NCBI GenBank assembly: GCA_023664305.1
Contig: JAMPFT010000002.1
Location: 1-64,000 of the forward strand
Direction of reading: 5' to 3'
DNA length: 64,000 nt
From: a bacterium
Lineage (GTDB): Bacteria > Bacillota > Clostridia > Lachnospirales > Lachnospiraceae
Part shown: positions 17,597-26,136 of the stretch, piece after piece
Position numbering within the stretch: position 1 is the first letter of the stretch
How the letters are laid out: each line of letters opens with the position of its first letter
Notes under the pieces: model-generated
Database searches by the model: none
Seen by the model: only the letters and a program-made list of their open reading frames with translations
Told to the model about the DNA's origin: nothing
Position numbers and translations under genes: made by a program

Positions 17597-17720
17597 GCGC
17601 GCATAAGCAGAGTCAGGATCTTTCACGGTCACAGGCCGTGCCGGCACGAGCCGGTGGACAGGGAAGATTCTGACGGGTAACGCGAACGGGAAAGGCGCAG
17701 CCCCAAGAAGGAGGAAGCAT

Positions 17721-19526
17721 ATGTCACAGATTACGGTATCGGATCTGACCTTTCGTTATGAGGGCAGCTATGATAATGTCTTTGAGAAGGTATCTTTTGT
17801 GTTGGATACAGACTGGAAGCTGGGAATGATCGGAAGGAACGGAAAGGGAAAGACCACGTTCCTGAGACTTTTGTACGGAAGCTTCGGCGGCCGCAGGGAG
17901 GAACGGGCCGCCGGGAACAGGAGTTTTGAAGGCGGAGCCGGGCCGCTTCCGGAAAAGACGGCTTACGAGTATCAGGGCAGCATCAGCGCCACTACGGCCT
18001 TTGACTATTTTCCCTATGAGATAAGCCCGGAGCAGGAGAAATTACCAGCGGCGGAGCTTTTTGATCTGCTGCGTCCGGGTTACGAGCTCTGGAGGGTATT
18101 GTGCGAGCTGGAGCAGCTTTCGCTTGACCCGGAATGCCTTTACCGGCCCTTTTCCACCTTGAGCAAGGGGGAGCAGACGAAGGTGTTATTGGCGCTGCTG
18201 TTTTCTCAGGAGAATTTTTTCCTGTTGATCGACGAGCCGACCAACCACCTGGACGGCGAGGCAAGGAAAACGCTGCAGGCTTACCTGAAGACGAAAAAGG
18301 GGTTTCTTCTGGTTTCTCACGACCGGGAGCTTTTGGACGCCTGTATCGACCACGTTCTGGTGCTGAACCGGAAAACCATACAGGTGGAGAAGGGGAATTT
18401 CAGCAGCTGGTGGGAGAATAAGGAGAAGCAGGATCAATTCCGGCGTTCCGAAAACGAAAAGCATCTGCGGGAGATCGGGAAGCTGAAGGAGGCGGCGGAT
18501 CGGACGGCGCGCTGGGCGGAGCAAAGCGAGAGAAGCAAGATCGGCTTCGACCCGGTACAGGAGCACGACCGGAGTATCAGTACAAGATCCTACATCGGCG
18601 CTAAGACAAAGAAAATGCAGAGCCGGGTGAAGAATACAAAGCGTCGGCTGGAGGCGGAAATCGAGAGCAGGGAAGGCCTGCTGCAGGATATTGAGAGTCC
18701 GGCGGAGCTGAAGCTGATGCCGCTGACCTTTCACAAGGAGATTTATGTGCTGGCCCGGGAGCTTTGTCTGGGGTATCCGGCGCGGAAGGAAGGTTCGGCG
18801 GAGAAGGATAGTACTATTGAATTTATGCCCGCTGGAGCGGGCATGGGGTGTAAGTGTGATCCTCCGCAGCAGGAAGTGCAGGCTTCCGGATACCGCACCG
18901 TCCTGCAAAACCTGAATCTGGAGCTTCACAGGGGGGAGCGTATTTTGCTGCGGGGAGCAAACGGCTGCGGGAAATCCAGTCTGATCAGGGCGATTCTGTG
19001 CGCGGCGGAAGGGAACCGGCGGGAAAGGGCGGAGGTGATCGGATCGGGAAAAGAGGGAAGGGCGGAAGGTCTCGCAAGCACGGAATACCGGGCGGACGCT
19101 GTCCCTCACATCCTGTCCGGCATTTTGGAGGTTCCGTCCGGACTGAAGATCTCTTATGTGAATCAGGATACTTCTTTCCTGCGGGGGAGCCTGTCTGCGT
19201 TTGCGGCGTCCCGCGGCCTGGAGGAGAGTCTTCTGCTGGCGCTGCTCAGACAGCTGGATTTTGACCGGGTTCAGTTTGGGAAAAGGATGGAGGATTATTC
19301 TGAGGGGCAGAAGAAAAAGGTCTTGCTGGCGGCCAGCCTGCTGACCTCTGCCCATCTCTATATCTGGGATGAGCCGTTAAACTATATCGATCTTTTCTCC
19401 AGGATGCAGCTGGAGAAGCTGATCCTGGACTACCGGCCTGCCATGCTGCTGGTAGAGCATGACGCGGCGTTCGGGGAGCGGGTGGCGGATCGTGTCGTTT
19501 CGCTTACGCCGAAGCCTTCCGCCTGA
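17721..19526 (+). CDS. ABC-F ribosome-protection protein, Lsa-like
   Basis: A 601-residue protein with two ATP-binding cassettes and no membrane domain. The first cassette has DWKLGMIGRNGKGKTT (Walker A at residues 38-46), signature TLSKGEQTK and LLIDEPTNHLD; the second has RGANGCGKSS, signature DYSEGQKKK and YIWDEPLNYID. The charged linker (about residues 225-330) is the antibiotic-resistance domain position. DWKLGMIGRNG and the overall layout resemble Lsa-type proteins, which dislodge lincosamides, pleuromutilins and streptogramin A from the ribosome. AAGGAGGAAG precedes the ATG. The attenuator-type leader supports a drug-inducible role. A non-resistance ABC-F role cannot be excluded. Confidence 0.88.
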   Translation: MSQITVSDLTFRYEGSYDNVFEKVSFVLDTDWKLGMIGRNGKGKTTFLRLLYGSFGGRREERAAGNRSFEGGAGPLPEKTAYEYQGSISATTAFDYFPYEISPEQEKLPAAELFDLLRPGYELWRVLCELEQLSLDPECLYRPFSTLSKGEQTKVLLALLFSQENFFLLIDEPTNHLDGEARKTLQAYLKTKKGFLLVSHDRELLDACIDHVLVLNRKTIQVEKGNFSSWWENKEKQDQFRRSENEKHLREIGKLKEAADRTARWAEQSERSKIGFDPVQEHDRSISTRSYIGAKTKKMQSRVKNTKRRLEAEIESREGLLQDIESPAELKLMPLTFHKEIYVLARELCLGYPARKEGSAEKDSTIEFMPAGAGMGCKCDPPQQEVQASGYRTVLQNLNLELHRGERILLRGANGCGKSSLIRAILCAAEGNRRERAEVIGSGKEGRAEGLASTEYRADAVPHILSGILEVPSGLKISYVNQDTSFLRGSLSAFAASRGLEESLLLALLRQLDFDRVQFGKRMEDYSEGQKKKVLLAASLLTSAHLYIWDEPLNYIDLFSRMQLEKLILDYRPAMLLVEHDAAFGERVADRVVSLTPKPSA

Positions 19527-19683
19527 CTCGAAAACGCTTATTCCCGCGAGCAATGAGCCGAACCGGATGATATGTCGCATTTGCCTGTATCAAGTATACG
19601 CGAATAGAGGTAAGTAAGACAGGCCATGCCGAATTTGCTCATACATGACATAGGTGCGCTGTTGCGCTGCCTGCGCAGGCATA

Positions 19684-20601
19684 TCACTCATAATAAGCCC
19701 GAACCAGGATAGACTGATTATAGTCGCCGAATTTTGCGCCGAACAGGGTGCAGCCGCCGCAGTTTGCGGTATCCTCCGGCACCTCGATCCGCAGGGAGAG
19801 CGTGCTGTTGTAGTCGATGCCCAGACTGTCAAGCGTGACATCAGAGAGCTTCTGGCCGCCGTCCATAAAGGTGCCCTCGCCGTTGACGATCAGGGTTTTT
19901 AAAAGACCGTACTGATTCAGACATTCGGGCCACCAGGCCGGAGAGACATGTCCCCTGCGGTCGCCGTAGTCCCCGGGACTGACCCATACGCCGAGGGGAA
20001 CGCCGTTCAGGGAAAAGTGGATATCGGAGGGATAATCCTTGTTAAAGCCGGGGTATTCGGAGGATATTTCAAAGGATATCTGCAGCTGCGTCAGACGCTG
20101 GCCCGCCTGCAGATGATTGGGCAGATCATACTCCACATAGCCGCTGGTAAACCAGAGGATATCGGCATCGAAGCGTTTGGGAAAAGTAAAGGCGTTGATA
20201 TCGTCGATGGCGCCGATGATCTGGCTGGAGGTGGAAAGACCGCAGGTGGGGGCGACGCTGCAGGAGGTAAAATATCCGATGCGGATGTCGTCAACATAGC
20301 TCTGCTGCGGCGTCTGTTCCTGTTCGGAGGGCATATCGATGATGATTCTGTTGTGGCGCGGGCTGACCAGCTTCGTGATTCCCCTTTTCCCGGAGGCCGC
20401 CTGCACGGTCACGAGCTCTGCCTTCAAAAGCTTGCTGATATGCATGGAGACGGAGCTGTTGGTGAGACCGAGGGTCTGGGCAAGGTAATGCATGCTGACG
20501 CCGGGCGTCTTGTAGATTATTTTCATGATTTCCATCCGCATGGGAGCGCTCAGCGCTTTTATGACGGTTTGAGCTTCTTCCAGATTCGTTAAATAGAGCA
20601 T
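19684..20601 (-). CDS. ArsR-type winged-helix regulator with large C-terminal domain
   Basis: A 305-residue protein. Residues 10-85 form an ArsR-like winged helix (KALSAPMRMEIMKIIY, then SMHYLAQTLGLTNSSVSMHISKL). The remaining 200 residues are beta-rich with many aromatic residues and a CGGC pair near the end, probably a ligand-sensing domain. It is divergent from the GH51 arabinofuranosidase gene and has a perfect inverted repeat 20 bases before its start, so it probably represses itself and the GH51 gene in response to a sugar. The assignment to COG4189-like regulators is from memory. Confidence 0.8.
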   Translation of the reverse strand: MLYLTNLEEAQTVIKALSAPMRMEIMKIIYKTPGVSMHYLAQTLGLTNSSVSMHISKLLKAELVTVQAASGKRGITKLVSPRHNRIIIDMPSEQEQTPQQSYVDDIRIGYFTSCSVAPTCGLSTSSQIIGAIDDINAFTFPKRFDADILWFTSGYVEYDLPNHLQAGQRLTQLQISFEISSEYPGFNKDYPSDIHFSLNGVPLGVWVSPGDYGDRRGHVSPAWWPECLNQYGLLKTLIVNGEGTFMDGGQKLSDVTLDSLGIDYNSTLSLRIEVPEDTANCGGCTLFGAKFGDYNQSILVRAYYE

Positions 20602-20620
20602 TGCAACCTCATTTCTCTGT

Positions 20621-20648
20621 AATTAGTTCAATTTGTAATGAACTAATT
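20621..20648. promoter_or_regulatory. Palindromic operator candidate for the ArsR-type regulator
   Basis: AATTAGTTCA (20621-20630) and TGAACTAATT (20639-20648) form a perfect 10-base inverted repeat around an 8-base centre. It overlaps the probable -10 of the regulator gene (TTGTCA on the minus strand at 20665-20670, 17-base spacer). Confidence 0.7.
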
Positions 20649-20712
20649 TGCGTTTCATGAATAGTGACAAAGATAGGAAAAAAATTTGTGAAAACTGCTA
20701 TTATCTTTTTGT

Positions 20713-20741
20713 TTGACATTTCCACTATAATGAAATAGACT
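20713..20741 (+). promoter_or_regulatory. Promoter of the GH51 gene
   Basis: TTGACA at 20713-20718 is 17 bases from TAGACT at 20736-20741; a perfect TATAAT at 20726-20731 overlaps and may be an alternative -10 without a good -35. Confidence 0.6.
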
Positions 20742-20810
20742 GAAAATGTAAAGAGAAACTTTAATGTTTCAATAAAAAATGAAGTAAACATAAAAGGAAG
20801 GGCAGACAAA

Positions 20811-22307
20811 ATGGCAAAACTTTATGTAAATCCTAATGTGAAAAAGGGACATATCAATCCCGAGCTTCAGGGGCATTTTTCCGAGCATCTGGGAAGGTGT
20901 ATCTACGGCGGAATCTTTGTGGGAGAAAACTCTGATATTCCCAATGTCAACGGTATGCGTACCGACGTGGTGGAGGCGCTGAAGGAGATCCGGGTTCCGG
21001 TACTGCGCTGGCCGGGCGGCTGCTTTGCGGACGAGTATCACTGGATGGAGGGGATCGGTCCCAAAGAAAAGAGAAAGAAAATGATCAATACGCACTGGGG
21101 CGGCGTCGTGGAGGACAACAGCTTCGGTACGCACGAGTATATGGAGCTTTGCAGGCAGCTGGGCTGCAAGACTTACATAAACGGCAACGTGGGAAGCGGA
21201 ACGGTTCAGGAGATGAGCGAGTGGGTGGAATATATGACCTTTGAAGGCGTTTCTCCCATGGCGGAGCTGAGAAAGGAAAACGGTCATGAGGCGGCCTGGA
21301 CGGTAGACTATTTCGGCGTCGGAAATGAGAACTGGGGCTGCGGCGGAAACATGAGGCCGGAATATTACGGCGACCTGTACCGCAGATATCAGACCTATGT
21401 GCGGGATTATGATTCCAGGAAAAAGATTAAAAAGGTTGCCTGCGGGCCGAATGCGGACGATTATCACTGGACGGATAAGGTTCTGGAGACGATATTCGAC
21501 CATGGCAGCAGATGCTTAAGCGGACTGTCCCTGCACTATTATACCCTGCCCAACGACAGCTGGAAGGAGAAGGGCTCGGCTCTGGACTTTGATGAGAAGG
21601 ACTGGTATCGCACGCTGAAGAAGACTCTGAAGATGGAAGAGCTGCTGAGCAGACACGGCGCGATCATGGACGGCTATGACCCGAAGAAGAAAATTGCTCT
21701 GGTTGTGGACGAGTGGGGCACCTGGTACGATGTGGAGCCCGGAACAAATCCCGGCTTCCTGTATCAGCAGAACACCATGCGCGACGCGCTGGTGGCAGGC
21801 ATCAACCTGAACCTGTTCAACAAGCACTGCGACAGGGTGAAAATGGCAAATATCGCCCAGACCGTAAACGTGCTTCAGGCGGTGATTCTCACCGAGGGAG
21901 ACCGGATGGTTAAGACTCCTACCTGGTATGCGTTCAATCTGTATAAGGAGCATCAGGATGCGGATTTGGTGGAGTCCAGCATAGAGAATACGGAGGTCGG
22001 CCTGGAGGAGGATTATTTGATTCCCGCGCTGACAGAGTCCGTGTCCCTGGGCAGGGACGGGAAGCTGCATGTGACGCTGACCAACGCGTCGCTGACCGAT
22101 GCGGCGGAGATTGAGGCAATTTTTGCGGAGACTCCGGTAAAGGGAGTAAAGGCGTCGGTGATCACCGGGGAGATGAGAGCGCATAACACCTTCGACGAGC
22201 CCGACACAGTGCATTCGACGGATTTTGCGGACGTTACGGCGGCAGGAAACAAGGTAAGCTTTACGATCCCGGCCTGCAGCGTGATGCAGCTGGAGGTGGA
22301 AATCTGA
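20811..22307 (+). CDS. GH51 alpha-L-arabinofuranosidase
   Basis: A 498-residue intracellular enzyme that removes terminal alpha-L-arabinofuranosyl units from arabinan or arabinoxylan oligosaccharides. The family motifs are complete: [13 protein letters not shown] near the start, [14 protein letters not shown], acid/base Glu173 in [11 protein letters not shown] and nucleophile Glu301 in VVDEWGTWY. Length is normal for GH51. A GGAAGGG site precedes the ATG. The ArsR-type regulator transcribed divergently is the likely controller. It complements the GH127 enzyme at 2.4 kb, giving the cell both anomeric specificities for arabinofuranose. Confidence 0.95.
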   Translation: MAKLYVNPNVKKGHINPELQGHFSEHLGRCIYGGIFVGENSDIPNVNGMRTDVVEALKEIRVPVLRWPGGCFADEYHWMEGIGPKEKRKKMINTHWGGVVEDNSFGTHEYMELCRQLGCKTYINGNVGSGTVQEMSEWVEYMTFEGVSPMAELRKENGHEAAWTVDYFGVGNENWGCGGNMRPEYYGDLYRRYQTYVRDYDSRKKIKKVACGPNADDYHWTDKVLETIFDHGSRCLSGLSLHYYTLPNDSWKEKGSALDFDEKDWYRTLKKTLKMEELLSRHGAIMDGYDPKKKIALVVDEWGTWYDVEPGTNPGFLYQQNTMRDALVAGINLNLFNKHCDRVKMANIAQTVNVLQAVILTEGDRMVKTPTWYAFNLYKEHQDADLVESSIENTEVGLEEDYLIPALTESVSLGRDGKLHVTLTNASLTDAAEIEAIFAETPVKGVKASVITGEMRAHNTFDEPDTVHSTDFADVTAAGNKVSFTIPACSVMQLEVEI

Positions 22308-22320
22308 GGAAAGAGTAAAT

Positions 22321-22346
22321 TCCCGGATCGGTAAAAGGATCCGGGA
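22321..22346 (+). terminator. Hairpin after the GH51 gene
   Basis: TCCCGGATC and GGATCCGGGA arms surround a short A-rich loop. There is no T tract, so it may stabilise the 3' end or act with the next terminator. Confidence 0.45.
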
Positions 22347-22377
22347 GACAGATTCGAAAACGAAAAGAACAAAAAGC

Positions 22378-22418
22378 AAAAAGCAGGAGATCGGCCACAG
22401 AACCGCCCCTGCTTTTTT
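22378..22418. terminator. Bidirectional terminator between GH51 and the small membrane peptide
   Basis: AAAAGCAGG (22379-22387) pairs with CCTGCTTTT (22408-22416), followed by a T6 tract. The A-run on the other side makes it work in both directions, ending the GH51 unit and the leftward peptide gene. Confidence 0.75.
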
Positions 22419-22467
22419 GTGTCTGAAACGGATTGCCAAAGCAATTCAAAGACCCTGCGGCAAGCCT

Positions 22468-22581
22468 TCAGTCCTCCGTGGAATCCGCTTCCGCGGCCAC
22501 GGCTGAGGAAATCGTGCTTACAACCGCCACGACCACAGCCACCACAATTACCAGTAATCCACCGGCTAAAAGAATAAACAT
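22468..22581 (-). CDS. 37-residue single-pass membrane peptide
   Basis: This short gene encodes a 37-residue peptide with a 20-residue hydrophobic helix beginning MFILLAGGLLVIVVAVV and an acidic tail EADSTED. AAGGAG lies 10 bases before the ATG and a very good promoter (TTGTCG, 17 bases, TATAAT) lies just upstream. A bidirectional terminator follows. The layout is that of a genuine, well-expressed small protein. It could be a membrane regulatory peptide or a toxin-like peptide; no homologue is recognised and there is no visible antisense RNA gene. Confidence 0.65.
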   Translation of the reverse strand: MFILLAGGLLVIVVAVVVAVVSTISSAVAAEADSTED

Positions 22582-22616
22582 AAGCACATCACTCCTTCTG
22601 AAACGAAACTAAAGCT

Positions 22617-22645
22617 ATTATAGCACTGTTTTTTTGATTCGACAA
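22617..22645 (-). promoter_or_regulatory. Strong promoter of the 37-residue peptide
   Basis: Read on the minus strand: TTGTCG, 17 bases, TATAAT preceded by TGC (extended -10). The TTGTCG box is repeated once 15 bases further upstream. The leader is about 28 bases. Confidence 0.75.
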
Positions 22646-22676
22646 CAAAATCGACAACAAAATTTCCGTTCGGGTA

Positions 22677-22705
22677 TTGACTTTTTCTCCTGACTGGTGT
22701 AATGT
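22677..22705 (+). promoter_or_regulatory. Promoter candidate of the Tad operon
   Basis: TTGACT at 22677-22682 and TAATGT at 22700-22705 are 17 bases apart. Transcription would begin near 22712, leaving a leader of about 220 bases with hairpins GACGGA/TCCGTC and GGCTG/CAGCC before the structured element at 22853. Confidence 0.5.
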
Positions 22706-22852
22706 ATCAATTATCAAACATTTCTGACGGATGACATTTCCGTTCCGTCGCTTTCTTGTTTCATGTTGGCTGGTTCAGCCGGTATCGCTATTTTTAATTC
22801 AGACAGGGTAGAGATACAGCGCGCGGTATTTTTATCTTATAGGAAATTGCGT

Positions 22853-22917
22853 TGCAGCAAGGGAAGAATGCGAAGCATTCTTCTAAGTGCTTCGCAGAAG
22901 CACTTTTTTATGCTGCA
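22853..22917 (+). promoter_or_regulatory. Three-way-junction leader with embedded terminator before the Tad operon
   Basis: An outer stem TGCAGCA (22853-22859)/TGCTGCA (22911-22917) encloses two perfect hairpins: GAAGAATGC/GCATTCTTC (22863-22883) and AAGTGCTTC/GAAGCACTT (22885-22905). The second is followed by T residues to 22909 and would act as an intrinsic terminator ahead of the first pilus gene. Confidence 0.65.
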
Positions 22918-22981
22918 GAGAATGGAGGGATGAAGAATCAAAACGGAATACGGTGCATCGGAGGAATTTCTGCAGCGGCTT

Positions 22982-24073
22982 GTGGAGGAGTACACGGCCC
23001 GAAAGCAGCAGGTCCTGATGCAGATGAAAAAGGGTCTGGTATCAAAAGAGGACTTTTTGAAGGATGTGCAGCAGCACATAAAGAGCTATTATCACAGATC
23101 TGAGCGGGAGGACGCGGAGCTTTTGAAGGAATTTGAGCAGTATGTCTTCGGCTATTCCAGACTTTCCGAGCTGATCGATGACAAGACGGTATCCGATATC
23201 CGGGTGTTGGGATACGACAATATCCGCGTCAAGAGAAAAGGGAAGCGGATGCGGGCGGGAGTTTCCTTCCCGACGCCGCGTGAATACAGACAGTTTATCG
23301 ATTATATCGCGACAAAAAATCAGGTCAATATTTCTAATCTCAATGCGATCCAGAGGTTTACCGACAACGAGAGCCATCCGGATTTCATACTCCGCTTTAC
23401 GCTGTCGATGCCTTTGATCAATACTTCTAATGAACCGTATCTTTGTATCAGAAAAGTTCCGAAATTTTTTCCGCAGATGAAGGATTTAATTGAACAGGAG
23501 ATGATGTCGCAGGAGACGGCGGAGCTTTTGGTCAGCCGTTTCAGGGAGAGCTCTACGCTGATCTGCGGCGGAAATTCCTCCGGAAAAACGACGCTTTTGA
23601 ACGCGCTCAAGGAGACGCTTCCCGATGACTGCGCGGTGCTGGTGGCGCAGCAGGCGGACGAGCTGACGACCAGGCGGCATCCGGACATGATGTTTTTGCA
23701 CTCTCTGCCGGGAGCGGGGGAGCAGCAGGTCAGCTACGATCTGGAGCATATCAGCATCGCGGGCCTGACCATGGATGTGGATTTCTTCATTGTGGGAGAG
23801 GTCAAGGGCTCGGAGGCCGTCTATCTGCTGAACGCAGCCTATACGGGACAGATCTGCGCGGCGACGATTCATGCGCCGTCGGCGGACAAGGCGACGGACA
23901 AGCTGGTAGACTACTGTCTGGGAAAGAGCCGCTATTCCAGAGACGAGCTGATGAAAATGCTGGATTGCTTCAAGACGCTGGTGTTTATGGAGCATTACAA
24001 GGTAAAGGAAATTTTTGAGTGTACAGGCTGGGATGCGGAGAGCAGAAGCCTGATTTATCACAGAATACTTTAG
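22982..24073 (+). CDS. CpaF/TadA-type secretion ATPase
   Basis: This cytoplasmic ATPase powers pilus assembly in the Tad system. From the GTG shown it has 363 residues: an N-terminal helical part, then Walker A CGGNSSGKTT (about residues 196-205), an Asp-box/Walker B region DVDFFIVGEVKG and the His box AATIHAPSA. The start is uncertain: coding-like sequence (KTEYGASEEFLQRL) continues in frame upstream to a stop at 22931, yet contains no ATG or TTG, and the good GGAGGG at 22924 points to an ATC codon at 22937. Walker A shows Asn-Ser in place of the usual Gly-Thr. It is the first gene of an operon with TadB, TadC and pilin. Confidence 0.85.
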   Translation: MEEYTARKQQVLMQMKKGLVSKEDFLKDVQQHIKSYYHRSEREDAELLKEFEQYVFGYSRLSELIDDKTVSDIRVLGYDNIRVKRKGKRMRAGVSFPTPREYRQFIDYIATKNQVNISNLNAIQRFTDNESHPDFILRFTLSMPLINTSNEPYLCIRKVPKFFPQMKDLIEQEMMSQETAELLVSRFRESSTLICGGNSSGKTTLLNALKETLPDDCAVLVAQQADELTTRRHPDMMFLHSLPGAGEQQVSYDLEHISIAGLTMDVDFFIVGEVKGSEAVYLLNAAYTGQICAATIHAPSADKATDKLVDYCLGKSRYSRDELMKMLDCFKTLVFMEHYKVKEIFECTGWDAESRSLIYHRIL

Positions 24074-24085
24074 GAGGGAGAAAGG

Positions 24086-25012
24086 ATGAAGGTGATTTTG
24101 TTTTTACTGATCTTTACAGGTTTTTTCCTGCTGTTTCACGAGATGCGCGCGTTGGAATACGCGGCGGAGGCGTTAAAGCGAACCAGGGAGGGAGTGGACG
24201 CAGCCGCCAGACAGAGGAGTCTGGCGGACAGGCAGCAGCTGCAGACGCTGCAGGAGGAGCATTCCTTCTGGTATTCGGTGGAACGGCTGCTGCAGTACAG
24301 CGGGGTCAGAGGAAGATTTCCCGAGATAACGGCGGAGTGGTGGATTGTGGGAAATGTCGCCGCGGGAGCGGTAATTTTTCTCGCCGTCGATCTTGTCTTT
24401 CGGGTAAAGGCAGCGGCTGCGGCAGTGCTTTTCTGCGGCGCGCTGGAATGGTATGTGCTGAAAAAGCTGCGGGAACGCAATCTGCGGAGGACGGAGAGAA
24501 ATCTCATGAAGCTGCTGGACTTCCTCGGAAATTACAGCGTCACGGCAGGAGAGATTACAGGGATATTCCGTCAGGTCAGCAGATATGTGGAAGAACCGGT
24601 CAAGGGCGCGCTGGAGCTTTGCTGCTATGAGACGGCCGCCACCGGGGACGCGGAAATGGCGCTGCGGTTGATGGCGGAGAGAATCGAGCATCCGAAATTC
24701 AAGGAGCTTGCGCGGAATATGGAGATCAGCATGCGCTACAGCACGGACTTTTCCGCGTTGGTGGAGAGCAGCCGCAGGAGCCTGCGGGAGTATCTTAAGG
24801 TGGCCCAGGAGCGCCGCGGAATGGTGCGGGAAGCCATAATTCATCTCGCGCTGCTGATGGGAATGTCGGCGGTGGCGCTGGTTATGGTAGAGAAGCTGAC
24901 CGGGATCGGCGTGAGACAGCTAATGATTTCCACATGGCCGGGAAGAGCCGGAGCGGCGGCGCTGCTGCTGATCTTTGCCGCGTTTCGGAATCACATGTAC
25001 AGAGCAGATTAG
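24086..25012 (+). CDS. TadB-like type II secretion inner-membrane protein
   Basis: A 308-residue protein with an N-terminal hydrophobic helix (residues 1-18), two helices near 90-125 and one or two near 250-300, flanking a helical cytoplasmic T2SF domain around residues 140-250. This is the platform protein of the Tad machine, which works with the CpaF ATPase. AGGAGGG lies before the ATG, 12 bases after the ATPase stop. Sequence is divergent from proteobacterial TadB; assignment rests on topology, T2SF-like helices and gene order. Confidence 0.8.
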   Translation: MKVILFLLIFTGFFLLFHEMRALEYAAEALKRTREGVDAAARQRSLADRQQLQTLQEEHSFWYSVERLLQYSGVRGRFPEITAEWWIVGNVAAGAVIFLAVDLVFRVKAAAAAVLFCGALEWYVLKKLRERNLRRTERNLMKLLDFLGNYSVTAGEITGIFRQVSRYVEEPVKGALELCCYETAATGDAEMALRLMAERIEHPKFKELARNMEISMRYSTDFSALVESSRRSLREYLKVAQERRGMVREAIIHLALLMGMSAVALVMVEKLTGIGVRQLMISTWPGRAGAAALLLIFAAFRNHMYRAD

Positions 25013-25021
25013 GAGGTATGG

Positions 25022-25861
25022 GTGGAAAGAGCACAGATTCATCTTGTACTGAAAGGAATCGCTTTACTGACCGGAATCCTGACGTTTTTTGCGCTGCGTT
25101 TTGTCAGAAACGGATGGCACCCGGAGAAAAGGATTTTGAAGGCTTACCGTGAACTGTCGGGATTCCTCCGGGAAAAGAGCGGTAAAAGCGGTTTCTATTT
25201 GAGGAGTAAGCGGTGGTTGGAGAAGACAGGAGCGGTTTTTCATTACGGAAGCTGGGTGGAGCCGATGCGTTTTCTGGCGCTGCGGCTGATCCTGGGTCTG
25301 GCGGGGAGCCTTGCCGGCGCCGCATTCGAGCCGTGGTACGGTGTGATCGCGTTCCTGATCCTGTTTTTCCTGCCGGTGTGGATGCTGCTTTATCTGAACA
25401 GGAGGGACAACGAGAGACTGCTGCCGGAGCTGAAGCTTTTGTATCATTCCCTGGAGATTCAGATCAAGGCGGGTATCTATGTGACGGATGCGTTGGCGGA
25501 GTGCTACGGGAGCGTACAGGAGAAGAGACTGCGGCAGGCGCTGCTGGAGCTGGCCGGGGATATCGTCATGAAGGCGGATATTTACGATTCCATGGAGCGC
25601 TTTCAGGGGAAATTTGACAATCGGTATGTGGATTCGCTGTGCATTACGATTCTGCAGGCGCTGGAATCGGGGCAGGCGGTGGAGCTGCTTCGGGATATCG
25701 GAGAGCAGATAAAGGACATGGAGGCGGCGGTGCTGGAACGAAAGAAAGCGGCGCTGGATCGGAGGATTACGTTCTGCCAGCTTGGCGTACTGACCGCAGT
25801 GCTGGGACTTGCGCTGTTTGCCTGCGTAAGCTATATGTTTAACGCCGCCTCCTTCTTTTAA
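25022..25861 (+). CDS. TadC-like type II secretion inner-membrane protein
   Basis: A 279-residue second T2SF-type platform protein. It has a helix at residues 8-28, a pair near 80-125 and one at the C-terminus, with the T2SF helical bundle between (LLYHSLEIQIKAGIYVTDAL). It begins with GTG, 5 bases after AGGAGG, and 9 bases after the tadB stop. Gene order supports TadC. Confidence 0.8.
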   Translation: MERAQIHLVLKGIALLTGILTFFALRFVRNGWHPEKRILKAYRELSGFLREKSGKSGFYLRSKRWLEKTGAVFHYGSWVEPMRFLALRLILGLAGSLAGAAFEPWYGVIAFLILFFLPVWMLLYLNRRDNERLLPELKLLYHSLEIQIKAGIYVTDALAECYGSVQEKRLRQALLELAGDIVMKADIYDSMERFQGKFDNRYVDSLCITILQALESGQAVELLRDIGEQIKDMEAAVLERKKAALDRRITFCQLGVLTAVLGLALFACVSYMFNAASFF

Positions 25862-25880
25862 AGGATGTTTACGGAAAAGT

Positions 25881-26094
25881 GTGAGAAGAATTTCTAATCG
25901 CCGTTGGCAATTTTCGCTCAGCAGCCAAAGGCCTGATTCTCAGGCCTGGCTGTTTCGCGAAGAAATTCTAAGTCTCACAAGTTGCTAAAGCAACTTGAAG
26001 AATGCCAAGAGGGGGCGTAGCCCACCTCTTTGGACAGGCATTCTTCCCGGAACCGAATGGTTCCGTGGGATTGGTTTGTGCCGCCGGAGGCGGC
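25881..26094 (+). repeat. Cluster of five consecutive hairpins between tadC and the pilin gene
   Basis: A: GTGAG and AGAATTTCT (25881-25895) pair with AGAAATTCT and CTCAC (25961-25978), enclosing AGGCCTGA/TCAGGCCT. B: AGTTGC/GCAACT (25980-25995). C: GAAGAATGCC (25997-26006) pairs with GGCATTCTTC (26037-26046) over an inner AAGAGG/CCTCTT stem. D: GGAACC/GGTTCC (26049-26064). E: GCCGCC/GGCGGC (26080-26094). No gene fits here. Confidence 0.7.
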
Positions 26095-26136
26095 ATGACG
26101 GTAAGTATGAAAATAAAACAGAATGGAGGAATCAGA

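Noticed and set aside
22852-23103. 83-codon plus-strand frame including the ATG at 22930 with GGAGGG directly before it
   Set aside because: Runs through the leader hairpins and into the ATPase gene in the wrong frame; glycine/alanine-rich and not protein-like.
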